Assembly (NCBI GenBank): GCA_003560935.1
Contig: PWJF01000571.1
Coordinates: 1-5,486 of the forward strand
Length of the DNA: 5,486 nt
Reading direction: 5' to 3'
Origin: Ignavibacteriales bacterium
GTDB taxonomy: Bacteria; Bacteroidota; Ignavibacteria; T3Sed10-11
Part shown: in pieces, positions 1 through 5,404 of the stretch
Layout: every line of letters begins with the position of its first letter
How positions within the stretch are numbered: position 1 is the first letter of the stretch
The notes under the pieces: model-generated
The model's database searches: none
Told to the model about the DNA's origin: nothing
What the model saw: only the letters and a program-made list of their open reading frames with translations
Translations under genes and position numbers: made by a program

Positions 1-804
1 ATCAAGCCGGTCGTGTAGTCCGGCAAGTTGTTGATCTCTGCCGGCGTCCCGTTCATTAAGACCTGCATACCGTTTCTCCAGTTCTCTCAATTCCTTTCCG
101 TACCGTTCAAGCTGTGCATCCACCGATGCACCCCGCGGATGCCACGCAATATGTTTTGCTCCGCTTTTACCGAAGTTGAAACTCAAGCCGGCAAGGAACA
201 TACCCCAGGTATCCCGTGTAAATCTGCCCGGAGTGGCATCGAGATGATCTGTATTTGCGAGATGGTACTCATAGCCGGTAAACAAATCCACTGTCGATGA
301 TAAATTAAATTTAAATCCGAGAGCCGCAAGATAGGTTGAAACCGTAAATTCCCGGTCCCGTCCGTCAACGACCTCGATCTCGTTAATCATTCGTCCGAAA
401 CCCATTGAAATATATGGAGTTACACGATTTCCTATTCTATATGTCTGGAAGATATCGTTAAGGTGTACGGTACCCCGCCCGGTAAAATGCCAGTACTCGT
501 TGGTAAATCTGCCCGGGTCTTCATCACGATCAAAAATTCCTCTGTAGACGGTAAACTCAAAACTGACGGGTTGGGATACGGCATAGGAAATATTCCCTCC
601 GAAAACCGGATTATAGCCGGCATTCCGGTCGAATTGACCGCCGAGTGTCATCCAGCGTCCGCCTGATTTTGCAACGTTGGGTCCGCCGAAGAGACCGATG
701 CTCAACCGTTTTACACCGGGATTATCACTACCGTATGCGGAAAACGAGAACGTACCTGTCATTATTACGGTAATAAGTAATACTGTTGCTATTCTATTTT
801 TCAT
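1..804 (-). CDS. Outer-membrane beta-barrel protein with coiled-coil extension (5' part; 3' end beyond window)
   Basis: The frame is open for 268 codons from the ATG at 804-802 to the left edge, with no stop. Residues 1-25 form a signal peptide: K2/R4, a hydrophobic core, and a likely cut after A23-Y24-G25. Residues about 32-211 alternate polar and hydrophobic residues and are rich in Gly and aromatics (SIGLFGG, YISMGFGRM, MFLAGLSFNFG). This suggests a small barrel of about eight strands in the outer membrane. From about residue 227 the sequence becomes charged and heptad-like (AQLERYGKELRELEKRY, then QQLAGLHDRLD), a coiled coil or periplasmic linker. Known proteins with this layout often continue into an OmpA-like peptidoglycan-binding domain; that part would lie outside the window, so it is inference. 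No good Shine-Dalgarno precedes the ATG, and the only other nearby upstream ATG hits a stop within a few codons, so this start is preferred. Exact function is unknown. Confidence 0.85.
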   Translation of the reverse strand, partial: MKNRIATVLLITVIMTGTFSFSAYGSDNPGVKRLSIGLFGGPNVAKSGGRWMTLGGQFDRNAGYNPVFGGNISYAVSQPVSFEFTVYRGIFDRDEDPGRFTNEYWHFTGRGTVHLNDIFQTYRIGNRVTPYISMGFGRMINEIEVVDGRDREFTVSTYLAALGFKFNLSSTVDLFTGYEYHLANTDHLDATPGRFTRDTWGMFLAGLSFNFGKSGAKHIAWHPRGASVDAQLERYGKELRELEKRYAGLNERDAGRDQQLAGLHDRLD

Positions 805-874
805 TGTCAAATGCTTATGATGTAATGTTTCATAATAGGAAAACCACCAAGTTTCTGCTCCAATATAATCATTT

Positions 875-907
875 AAATACTAAAATGTACATGCGTGGTG
901 TCACAAA
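875..907 (-). promoter_or_regulatory. Weak promoter candidate for the barrel gene at 1-804
   Basis: On the minus strand TTTG (907-904) is followed after 21 bases by TAGTATTT (882-875), a partial match to the Bacteroidota -33 TTTG / -7 TAnnTTTG pattern with two mismatches in the -7 box. It would give a leader of about 65 bases. AT-rich DNA yields such matches by chance, so this is tentative. Confidence 0.22.
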
Positions 908-921
908 ATCGCTTAATGTAA

Positions 922-943
922 TCTAATATTAGAGAATTCTAAT
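922..943. promoter_or_regulatory. Compound inverted-repeat operator (three half-sites)
   Basis: Three copies of one six-base half-site lie in 22 bp: TCTAAT (922-927) and ATTAGA (928-933), which abut as a perfect 12-bp palindrome, then four bases, then TCTAAT (938-943). The last two make the same ATTAGA-N4-TCTAAT unit seen at 1061-1076 and 5262-5277. Unlike those two, this copy has no TAnnTTTG-like box at the matching distance on either strand, so it may be an auxiliary or repressing site, or one serving the minus-strand barrel gene. The repeat is seen directly; protein binding is inference. Confidence 0.5.
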
Positions 944-1002
944 AAACTCCCCGGGTGTATTTCATTATACCCCATTTAATTTAATTTCTAGTTTCTGCCC
1001 GT

Positions 1003-1018
1003 AGTGACGGGAATCACA
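1003..1018. promoter_or_regulatory. CRP-like palindrome
   Basis: The sequence reads AGTGA-N6-TCACA, close to the TGTGA-N6-TCACA consensus of the CRP branch of the CRP/FNR family. The inner GTGA-N6-TCAC is a perfect inverted repeat. It lies between the two ATTAGA-N4-TCTAAT sites, about 100 bp upstream of the predicted start of the lipoprotein transcript. The overlapping small hairpin CCCGT/ACGGG (998-1011) is an alternative reading. One isolated match in an intergenic region is modest evidence. Confidence 0.35.
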
Positions 1019-1059
1019 CTGCGCTTTTCATATCGTAAATCATTCATTTTATTAATCAT

Positions 1060-1077
1060 AATTAGAAAAATCTAATT
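1060..1077. promoter_or_regulatory. ATTAGA-N4-TCTAAT operator upstream of the lipoprotein gene
   Basis: A perfect inverted repeat, AATTAGA-AAAA-TCTAATT, has 7-bp arms around four bases. Its right arm overlaps the TTG that would be the -33 element of the lipoprotein promoter. Taking that TTG as -33, the repeat is centred near -41.5. In the CRP/FNR family this is the class II activator position, and TTAGA-N4-TCTAA has the same 14-bp length as the FNR-type TTGAT-N4-ATCAA box although the bases differ. A repressor that occludes -33 is equally possible. Confidence 0.55.
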
Positions 1078-1106
1078 GTAATTAAAAATATAAATCAGTA
1101 GGTTTG
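1076..1106 (+). promoter_or_regulatory. Bacteroidota-type promoter for the lipoprotein gene
   Basis: TTG (1076-1078), a gap of 20 bases and TAGGTTTG (1099-1106) match the -33 TTG / -7 TAnnTTTG pattern described for Bacteroides and Flavobacterium; the -7 box matches at every defined base. Transcription would start near 1110-1112, giving a leader of nearly 60 bases before the ATG at 1170. Confidence 0.55.
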
Positions 1107-1169
1107 TAATAGATAAAATGATGTAAATTAATAAACCTTATTCATTCCAAATTATAAAGGGGATCTTTT

Positions 1170-2273
1170 ATGAAAACCTCTAGTGTTTTAAAGTTTTTCC
1201 TGCCGCTTTTAATAGTGGTATTCGCGTTTACAAGCTGTGACATGGAGGAGAATCCGGTCAAAAGTTTTGGGGAGGCGGTTGAGAAGGTACATATATTAGA
1301 TGTTATTCCTGGAGCTGATAATGTCATTGCCAAGGTAACGAAAAACGCTAATGACAGCTATTTTAATTTTGTATTAAGGAATATTGCTCCTAATGCTATT
1401 ATAAACGATGGCATGTTCAATGGTTGGTGTGTGGTTTGGGATACACCAATACAAACTGGCGGTACCGAATATGGAGGAGTAAAACTTTATTCAACAAAAG
1501 GAGACCCTCGTTATAATCATCTAAACTATCTTTTGAATGTACAGGAGCACTACAAGAAAACCATAGAAGGTACTACATGGAAAGAAATTCAAGTCGCTAT
1601 ATGGGTGACGTTTGACTTTCCAAAATTCGATATTAATAATATCGACATTAATAATATCCCACGTGATTTCAGAGAGGGAGATCAATTTGCATTTAATAAA
1701 GATATAGTTAACGAAATCGTAGCCGATGTAAAAAAGAATAGTCCCAGATTCGAACATCAACCGGGATATAAATTTGGTATTCTGGCTGAAACAGAAAAAG
1801 GTGTACAAAACGGTCTTATCGAAGGATGTGAAACAATGTGGGCACGGATGAATAATGATCCTGATGATTTTACTCATGAATTTAACGTTGATGAGGGTAA
1901 CTGGGCAACTTATGTAAAGCATACACCAACACCTGTAGTTACGACTTTTTACTTCTTTGCTGATCAAACAATCTTTGTTGGCTATTTGCGTGTATGGCGA
2001 GAAAATAATGATCTTAAAATTAAATATGAATTAGTAAATGGGTTTTTAATGACCGAATCACATCTCCATGTTGCATTAGATTTTGATGACATTCCAACAT
2101 CTCCAGGGCCCAAGGATAATCCACAGATTGGTTTATTTACCTATGGGCAAGACCCATATGATCCACCCGTATCTGAAGATACATTTACAATACCATGGGA
2201 TACAGATTGGGATAATAAAGAGTTATTCATTGCGGCACATGGGGTAGTTTGCGACATTGAGGTTTTTGATTAA
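1170..2273 (+). CDS. Exported lipoprotein with candidate thioester domain
   Basis: The 367-residue product starts with a lipoprotein signal peptide: a hydrophobic stretch 6-20 and a lipobox ending F20-T21-S22-C23. After the cysteine comes D-M-E-E, an acidic +2 to +5 stretch like the lipoprotein export signal of Bacteroidota surface lipoproteins, so surface exposure is likely but inferred. Residues about 75-148 carry NGWCVVWDTPI (Cys87), LNYLLN (118-123) and WKEIQVAIW (Gln141). The Cys and phi-Q-x-x-phi-phi pair resembles the thioester domains of Gram-positive surface proteins. Residues 219-248 (GCETMWARM, GNWATYV) and 269-357 (GYLRVW, ESHLHVALDFDDIP, ELFIAAHGVV) recall a recurrent beta-rich module of hypothetical secreted proteins. 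The start is set by AAAGGGG seven bases upstream. The gene is visibly more AT-rich than its neighbours and is closed by its own terminator. Substrate or partner is unknown. Confidence 0.9.
   Translation: MKTSSVLKFFLPLLIVVFAFTSCDMEENPVKSFGEAVEKVHILDVIPGADNVIAKVTKNANDSYFNFVLRNIAPNAIINDGMFNGWCVVWDTPIQTGGTEYGGVKLYSTKGDPRYNHLNYLLNVQEHYKKTIEGTTWKEIQVAIWVTFDFPKFDINNIDINNIPRDFREGDQFAFNKDIVNEIVADVKKNSPRFEHQPGYKFGILAETEKGVQNGLIEGCETMWARMNNDPDDFTHEFNVDEGNWATYVKHTPTPVVTTFYFFADQTIFVGYLRVWRENNDLKIKYELVNGFLMTESHLHVALDFDDIPTSPGPKDNPQIGLFTYGQDPYDPPVSEDTFTIPWDTDWDNKELFIAAHGVVCDIEVFD
1629..1658 (+). repeat. 15-bp in-frame tandem duplication inside the lipoprotein gene
   Basis: Two 15-bp units (1629-1643 and 1644-1658) differ at one base and encode DINNI-DINNI at residues 154-163. 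The first unit with its flanks is also a near-palindrome (CGATATT-AAT-AATATCG, 1628-1644), which could have favoured slippage. It follows the putative thioester glutamine by about 12 residues and probably forms a loop. Confidence 0.75.
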
Positions 2274-2300
2274 AATTATTTTTAGTGGAATAAAATTTAT

Positions 2301-2330
2301 AAAAAGGGAGCTCAGTGGCTCCCTTTTTTT
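2301..2330 (+). terminator. Intrinsic terminator of the lipoprotein gene
   Basis: A perfect stem pairs AAAAAGGGAGC (2301-2311) with GCTCCC plus the first Ts (2318-2328), with a six-base loop TCAGTG. Seven Ts (2324-2330) follow the GC core. It begins 27 bases after the lipoprotein stop codon. The A-run on the 5' side might let it work on the other strand too, but no minus-strand gene needs it. Confidence 0.9.
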
Positions 2331-2347
2331 ATATATACGCCAACGCA

Positions 2348-2378
2348 TTGATTTTTACGTAAATAATTGTTTATTTTG
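2348..2378 (+). promoter_or_regulatory. Promoter candidate for the PorT-like barrel gene
   Basis: TTG (2348-2350), 20 bases, then TTATTTTG (2371-2378), a one-mismatch version of TAnnTTTG. The 20-base gap is the same as in the promoter at 1076-1106. It lies between the lipoprotein terminator and the ATG at 2419 and predicts a leader of about 35 bases. No ATTAGA-N4-TCTAAT repeat accompanies it. Confidence 0.4.
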
Positions 2379-2418
2379 TATCTAAATTATAGATTAGTCA
2401 CATAAATGCACTCTCTGT

Positions 2419-3147
2419 ATGCTTAACTATCATATAAGAATAATTATACTCTCCATAATCATTTTATTTTCTTATAATGTTTCTCATTCACAAAGTTTAG
2501 ACTTCGGCCTCAAAACCGGTCTCAACACCTCATACTTCCACGGAGACAGGTATTCCTTTATTGAGGACGATGTACGGCTAATTCTTGATCCGACAATAGC
2601 CGTACGTTTTACGGGAGGAGGCATTGCCCGTTTAAACATAACGCCGGTATTCTCTCTCCAAACCGAAGTCCTTTACAGTACGAAGGGAGCACGATTCGAT
2701 GAGGATATCGAAGTACGTGGACAGACTTTAGGACTGGATGGTAATATAACACTCGGATATATTGAAACACCGCTGCTTTTTCGTTTCAGCACGACCCTTC
2801 CCGACCGCGGGCCCCTGTTCTACCCGAAACCCGGTATGACGTACAATATATATACCGGAGGTGTCGCAGCGTACAGAACACGCGCTACATTCAGCGGCGA
2901 GCTTACCGGTGATCTCTTTGGTGTCCCGTTTGATGAAGAATTTAAAAACCGCGTATGGAGGCAATTCTCGGATATTGACTACGGTGTGGTTATCGGAGGC
3001 GGTTTTGAGTATGGCGCTGATGATGAAACGAAATATTTCATCGACGTCCGGTATATGCTCGGGTTCATGGATATCGGAGAGGACCGCGAGACAAATTTCA
3101 GTCTCCGGAATGCGAACATCGCAATAACAATGGGAATAATGTTTTAA
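2419..3147 (+). CDS. PorT-like outer-membrane beta-barrel protein
   Basis: The 242-residue product has a signal peptide: R7, an Ile/Leu-rich core 8-17, and a likely cut after V21-S22-H23-S24 so that the mature chain begins with Gln25. The mature part opens with LDFGLKTGLNTSYF and continues in amphipathic strands separated by polar loops (FSLQTEVLYSTKGARF, IETPLLFRF, YGVVIGGGFEYG, YFIDVRYMLGF). It ends IAITMGIMF, a terminal aromatic residue typical of barrels assembled by BamA. The pattern fits the PorT / OMP_b-brl_2 class common in Bacteroidota, usually 200-250 residues; few members have a known role, and being PorT-like does not mean it is the T9SS component PorT. No Shine-Dalgarno is evident (CACTCTCTGT precedes the ATG); the upstream ATG at 2406 meets a stop after six codons, so 2419 is chosen. 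It has its own promoter candidate and no clear terminator. Confidence 0.88.
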   Translation: MLNYHIRIIILSIIILFSYNVSHSQSLDFGLKTGLNTSYFHGDRYSFIEDDVRLILDPTIAVRFTGGGIARLNITPVFSLQTEVLYSTKGARFDEDIEVRGQTLGLDGNITLGYIETPLLFRFSTTLPDRGPLFYPKPGMTYNIYTGGVAAYRTRATFSGELTGDLFGVPFDEEFKNRVWRQFSDIDYGVVIGGGFEYGADDETKYFIDVRYMLGFMDIGEDRETNFSLRNANIAITMGIMF

Positions 3148-3154
3148 CTAAAAA

Positions 3155-5116
3155 TCAAATGGGCCGGATTTCTTTTGGAGTCTGTTCCCCATATTCGGTT
3201 AGTACTTCACTATTCGCTCCAAAAAGCCGGTATTCCGGAACAAGGTGGTGGAGTATCTCTTTGATCGCAATCTCGTTATTCCTGCGTGCGGCTATAAACA
3301 ACGACTCGATATAATCGTCCAATCCGTCGGGAACGATCTGACTTGCATTGCATGCAATGAGAACTTTTTCATGTTCGGTCGGAGCGTATTCTTCACCGCT
3401 GATAAACAATTCTTCGAAGAGTTTCTCGCCGGGACGAAGACCCGTATATTCGATATGGATATCCCTGCCGTACTCAAGTCCCGACAACCTGATTAAATCC
3501 TTTGCAAGATCTTCGATCTTCATCGGCTGCCCCATATCGAGAACAAATATCTCTCCTCCCTTCCCGATGACGGATGCTTGTAAAACGAGCTGTACGGCTT
3601 CCGGGATCGTCATAAAATATCTCTTTACTTCCGGATGGGTAACGGTAACCGGACCGCCGTGAGAGATCTGACGTTTAAATGTCGGAATGACACTACCGCT
3701 GCTTCCCAGAACATTGCCGAACCGAACACACACATACTTTTTACCGGTACGTTTCGCCGTCTGCATTACCAGTATTTCGGAAACCCGTTTACTTACTCCC
3801 ATCATACTTGCCGGATTTACGGCTTTATCGGTAGAAATGTTCACGAAATGCTCAACGTTATATCTGGAAGCAAGGAACAGCAAGTTCTTTGTTCCGTATA
3901 CGTTATTACTTATCGCTTCCGCAAGATTATCCTCCATGAGCGGTACGTGTTTATGCGCTGCGGAATGAAAAATTATATCGGGTTTGAATTTATCGAATAT
4001 GATCTTCAAGCGCGACTCCGACCGGATATCCGCGATGAACGCTTTCACCTCAGGTTTGGCGTGTCCGTTATCACCGTTATTGTGATATACCCGGATCATC
4101 TTCAGCAGTTCTTGCTGGATATCAAAAACCGTATTTTCACCATGTCCGAGAAGTGCTATTTCCGACGGCGAGAATTTCACGATTTGACGGCATATCTCAC
4201 TTCCGATAGAACCTCCGGCTCCCGTTACCAGCACCTTCTTGTCCCTGATGAATTCTGAAACCTTATTGATATTTGTTTTTATCGGATCCCTCCGGAGCAG
4301 GTCATCGATTGACACGTCACGGATGCTGTCAAGCTTTATCTGTCCGTTAATAATTTCAAATATACTCGGCAGGGTACTTACCGGAACCCCCGCTATGCGA
4401 CAGATTTCGTGAAGTTCACGGATGTCTCTGCCGGAGGCGGTCGGCATAGCTATAACTACTTTGTTAATTCTTAATCGCTGTACAACTTCGGGAATCTTAT
4501 ACCGGTGGCCTTCGATAGTAATACCGCGAATTTGTAATTTTTGTTTTTTACTGTCATCGTCGATTAATCCGACCGGAATATACCCATGCTCGGGATTTCG
4601 CTGCATCTCCGAAACTAATGACAGGCCGGCTTTGCCCGCACCGACGACAAGAGTACGAATCCCTTCCGGACGGCTCAATCTTTCCTTTGAGCGTTCGGCT
4701 AAACGCATGGTCATACGGATGCCGCCTACATAAAGAAAACTCAGAATACCGTCAAGGATCGGTATCGAACGGGGTATATCGGAGAACGGTAAGAATTGTA
4801 CATGATACAGCAATATAAAAGCGATGGTTTGTAATACAGCGGCAAAACCGGCCAGAATACCGATTAATGCAACCTCATCGATGCTCGCATACCGCCAGTA
4901 TCGTTGGTACATTCCGCTAAAATAAAATAATGATAACTTCAGGACGGTAAAGGTGATGCTAACGGAAAACAATCCAGGACCAAACCGGGAAAAATTAACG
5001 TCGCCATCCATTCGTATGGCCAGCGCGAGAACCGGTATGCATAAAAACGCAAATCCGTCGAGTATAAAGAAATGACGATTTCGCAGGCTGGTGAAAAAAC
5101 CGGCTATTGTATTCAT
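3155..5116 (-). CDS. Membrane-bound UDP-sugar 4,6-dehydratase, CapD/WbpM/PglF family (polysaccharide biosynthesis)
   Basis: The 653-residue product has the full length of the membrane-anchored branch of this family. Four hydrophobic segments (about 17-34, 47-66, 83-105, 118-133) anchor it in the inner membrane. A first Rossmann-like domain follows (VVGAGKAG, 157-164), then the catalytic SDR domain with the NAD(P)-binding loop TGAGGSIGSE (298-307), AAHKHVP (386-392), STDK (428-431), SMMGVSK (437-443), RFGNVLGSSGSVIP (465-478) and GLRPGEKLFEEL (559-570). The SDR Tyr of YxxxK is Met439 with Lys443, as in WbpM and PglF, where Thr-Asp-Lys takes part in catalysis. The family makes UDP-4-keto-6-deoxy sugars from UDP-GlcNAc for capsule, O-antigen or protein glycans; the substrate here is inferred. 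The ATG at 5116 follows a G-rich GGGGGGAGT, a close and untypical SD. No glycosyltransferase neighbours are visible. Confidence 0.95.
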   Translation of the reverse strand: MNTIAGFFTSLRNRHFFILDGFAFLCIPVLALAIRMDGDVNFSRFGPGLFSVSITFTVLKLSLFYFSGMYQRYWRYASIDEVALIGILAGFAAVLQTIAFILLYHVQFLPFSDIPRSIPILDGILSFLYVGGIRMTMRLAERSKERLSRPEGIRTLVVGAGKAGLSLVSEMQRNPEHGYIPVGLIDDDSKKQKLQIRGITIEGHRYKIPEVVQRLRINKVVIAMPTASGRDIRELHEICRIAGVPVSTLPSIFEIINGQIKLDSIRDVSIDDLLRRDPIKTNINKVSEFIRDKKVLVTGAGGSIGSEICRQIVKFSPSEIALLGHGENTVFDIQQELLKMIRVYHNNGDNGHAKPEVKAFIADIRSESRLKIIFDKFKPDIIFHSAAHKHVPLMEDNLAEAISNNVYGTKNLLFLASRYNVEHFVNISTDKAVNPASMMGVSKRVSEILVMQTAKRTGKKYVCVRFGNVLGSSGSVIPTFKRQISHGGPVTVTHPEVKRYFMTIPEAVQLVLQASVIGKGGEIFVLDMGQPMKIEDLAKDLIRLSGLEYGRDIHIEYTGLRPGEKLFEELFISGEEYAPTEHEKVLIACNASQIVPDGLDDYIESLFIAARRNNEIAIKEILHHLVPEYRLFGANSEVLTEYGEQTPKEIRPI

Positions 5117-5231
5117 ACTCCCCCCAGATTATTAAAATATCGATATAATTTCCACGTTTCCCTTCCCTGCAATATCGGGATTAACAATGCTCCTTTATAA
5201 TATATATGTCGTTGCAAAATCGTTTGGAAAT

Positions 5232-5262
5232 TAAATCTATCATTTTTTCGGGGAGGATTCCA
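5232..5262 (-). promoter_or_regulatory. Promoter candidate for the dehydratase gene
   Basis: Reading the minus strand, TGG (5262-5260) is followed after exactly 20 bases by TAGATTTA (5239-5232), a one-mismatch TAnnTTTG box. Alone this would be weak, because the -33 triplet is TGG rather than TTG. What supports it is that the spacing and the adjoining ATTAGA-N4-TCTAAT repeat repeat the geometry of the lipoprotein promoter. The leader would be about 110 bases. Confidence 0.42.
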
Positions 5263-5277
5263 TTAGAATGTTCTAAT
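5262..5277. promoter_or_regulatory. ATTAGA-N4-TCTAAT operator upstream of the dehydratase gene
   Basis: The inverted repeat ATTAGAA-TG-TTCTAAT has 7-bp perfect arms and the same six-base half-sites and four-base core length as the copies at 928-943 and 1061-1076. It lies about 145 bp upstream of the dehydratase ATG and directly abuts the A-run of the neighbouring terminator (5278). On the minus strand it sits just upstream of the -33 position, as the copy at 1061-1076 does on the plus strand. Confidence 0.55.
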
Positions 5278-5321
5278 AAAAAAACACCCTGACCGCAAAA
5301 CGAAGTCCGATCAGGGTGTTT
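5278..5321 (-). terminator. Intrinsic terminator of the T9SS cargo gene
   Basis: AAACACCCTGA (5282-5292) and TCAGGGTGTTT (5311-5321) form a perfect 11-bp stem with an 18-base loop. On the minus strand a run of seven Ts (5284-5278) follows, so it terminates transcription coming from the gene that ends at 5405. The gap from stop codon to hairpin is about 84 bases. Its position just upstream of the dehydratase promoter isolates the two units. Confidence 0.88.
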
Positions 5322-5404
5322 ACGAAATAATTCAGCAATAATTAGCGAATATTTATTATTTTCCCATGCCGGTTTGAACAACCGTAAAAAAATCATTCAC
5401 GGCA

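Larger units (their letters stand above)
805..1169. promoter_or_regulatory. Divergent intergenic control region
   Basis: This 365-bp AT-rich gap separates the minus-strand barrel gene from the plus-strand lipoprotein gene. I see no credible coding frame. It holds, in order, a weak minus-strand promoter candidate (875-907), a compound ATTAGA/TCTAAT repeat (922-943), an imperfect hairpin (953-972), a CRP-like palindrome (1003-1018), a second ATTAGA-N4-TCTAAT repeat (1060-1077) overlapping a good plus-strand promoter candidate, and the AAAGGGG ribosome binding site at 1156-1162. The density of inverted repeats is far higher than in the other gaps of the window. The individual elements are listed separately. 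Confidence 0.7.

Noticed and set aside
953..972. Imperfect hairpin GGGTGTA / TATACCC
   Set aside because: Seven pairs including one G-T, no T-run and no gene end nearby; it may be chance, so it is not called a terminator or operator.
998..1011. Small hairpin CCCGT-AGTG-ACGGG
   Set aside because: Too short and without a T-run; the overlapping CRP-like palindrome explains the symmetry better.
1521..1967. 148-codon minus-strand frame inside the lipoprotein gene
   Set aside because: It lies wholly opposite a gene with signal peptide, SD and terminator; its product is Ile/Phe/Cys-rich with no recognisable motif.
3635..4258. 207-codon plus-strand frame opposite the dehydratase
   Set aside because: It is the complement of the highly conserved SDR domain; its composition looks like an antisense shadow.
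5262..5277. Per/Fur box reading of TTAGAA-TG-TTCTAA
   Set aside because: PerR boxes have a 7-1-7 layout, whereas all three copies here keep a six-base arm with a four-base gap, so the spacing does not fit.
5181..5396. 71-codon minus-strand frame in the 5117-5404 gap
   Set aside because: It runs through the intrinsic terminator and the ATTAGA-N4-TCTAAT repeat, has no SD, and resembles nothing.
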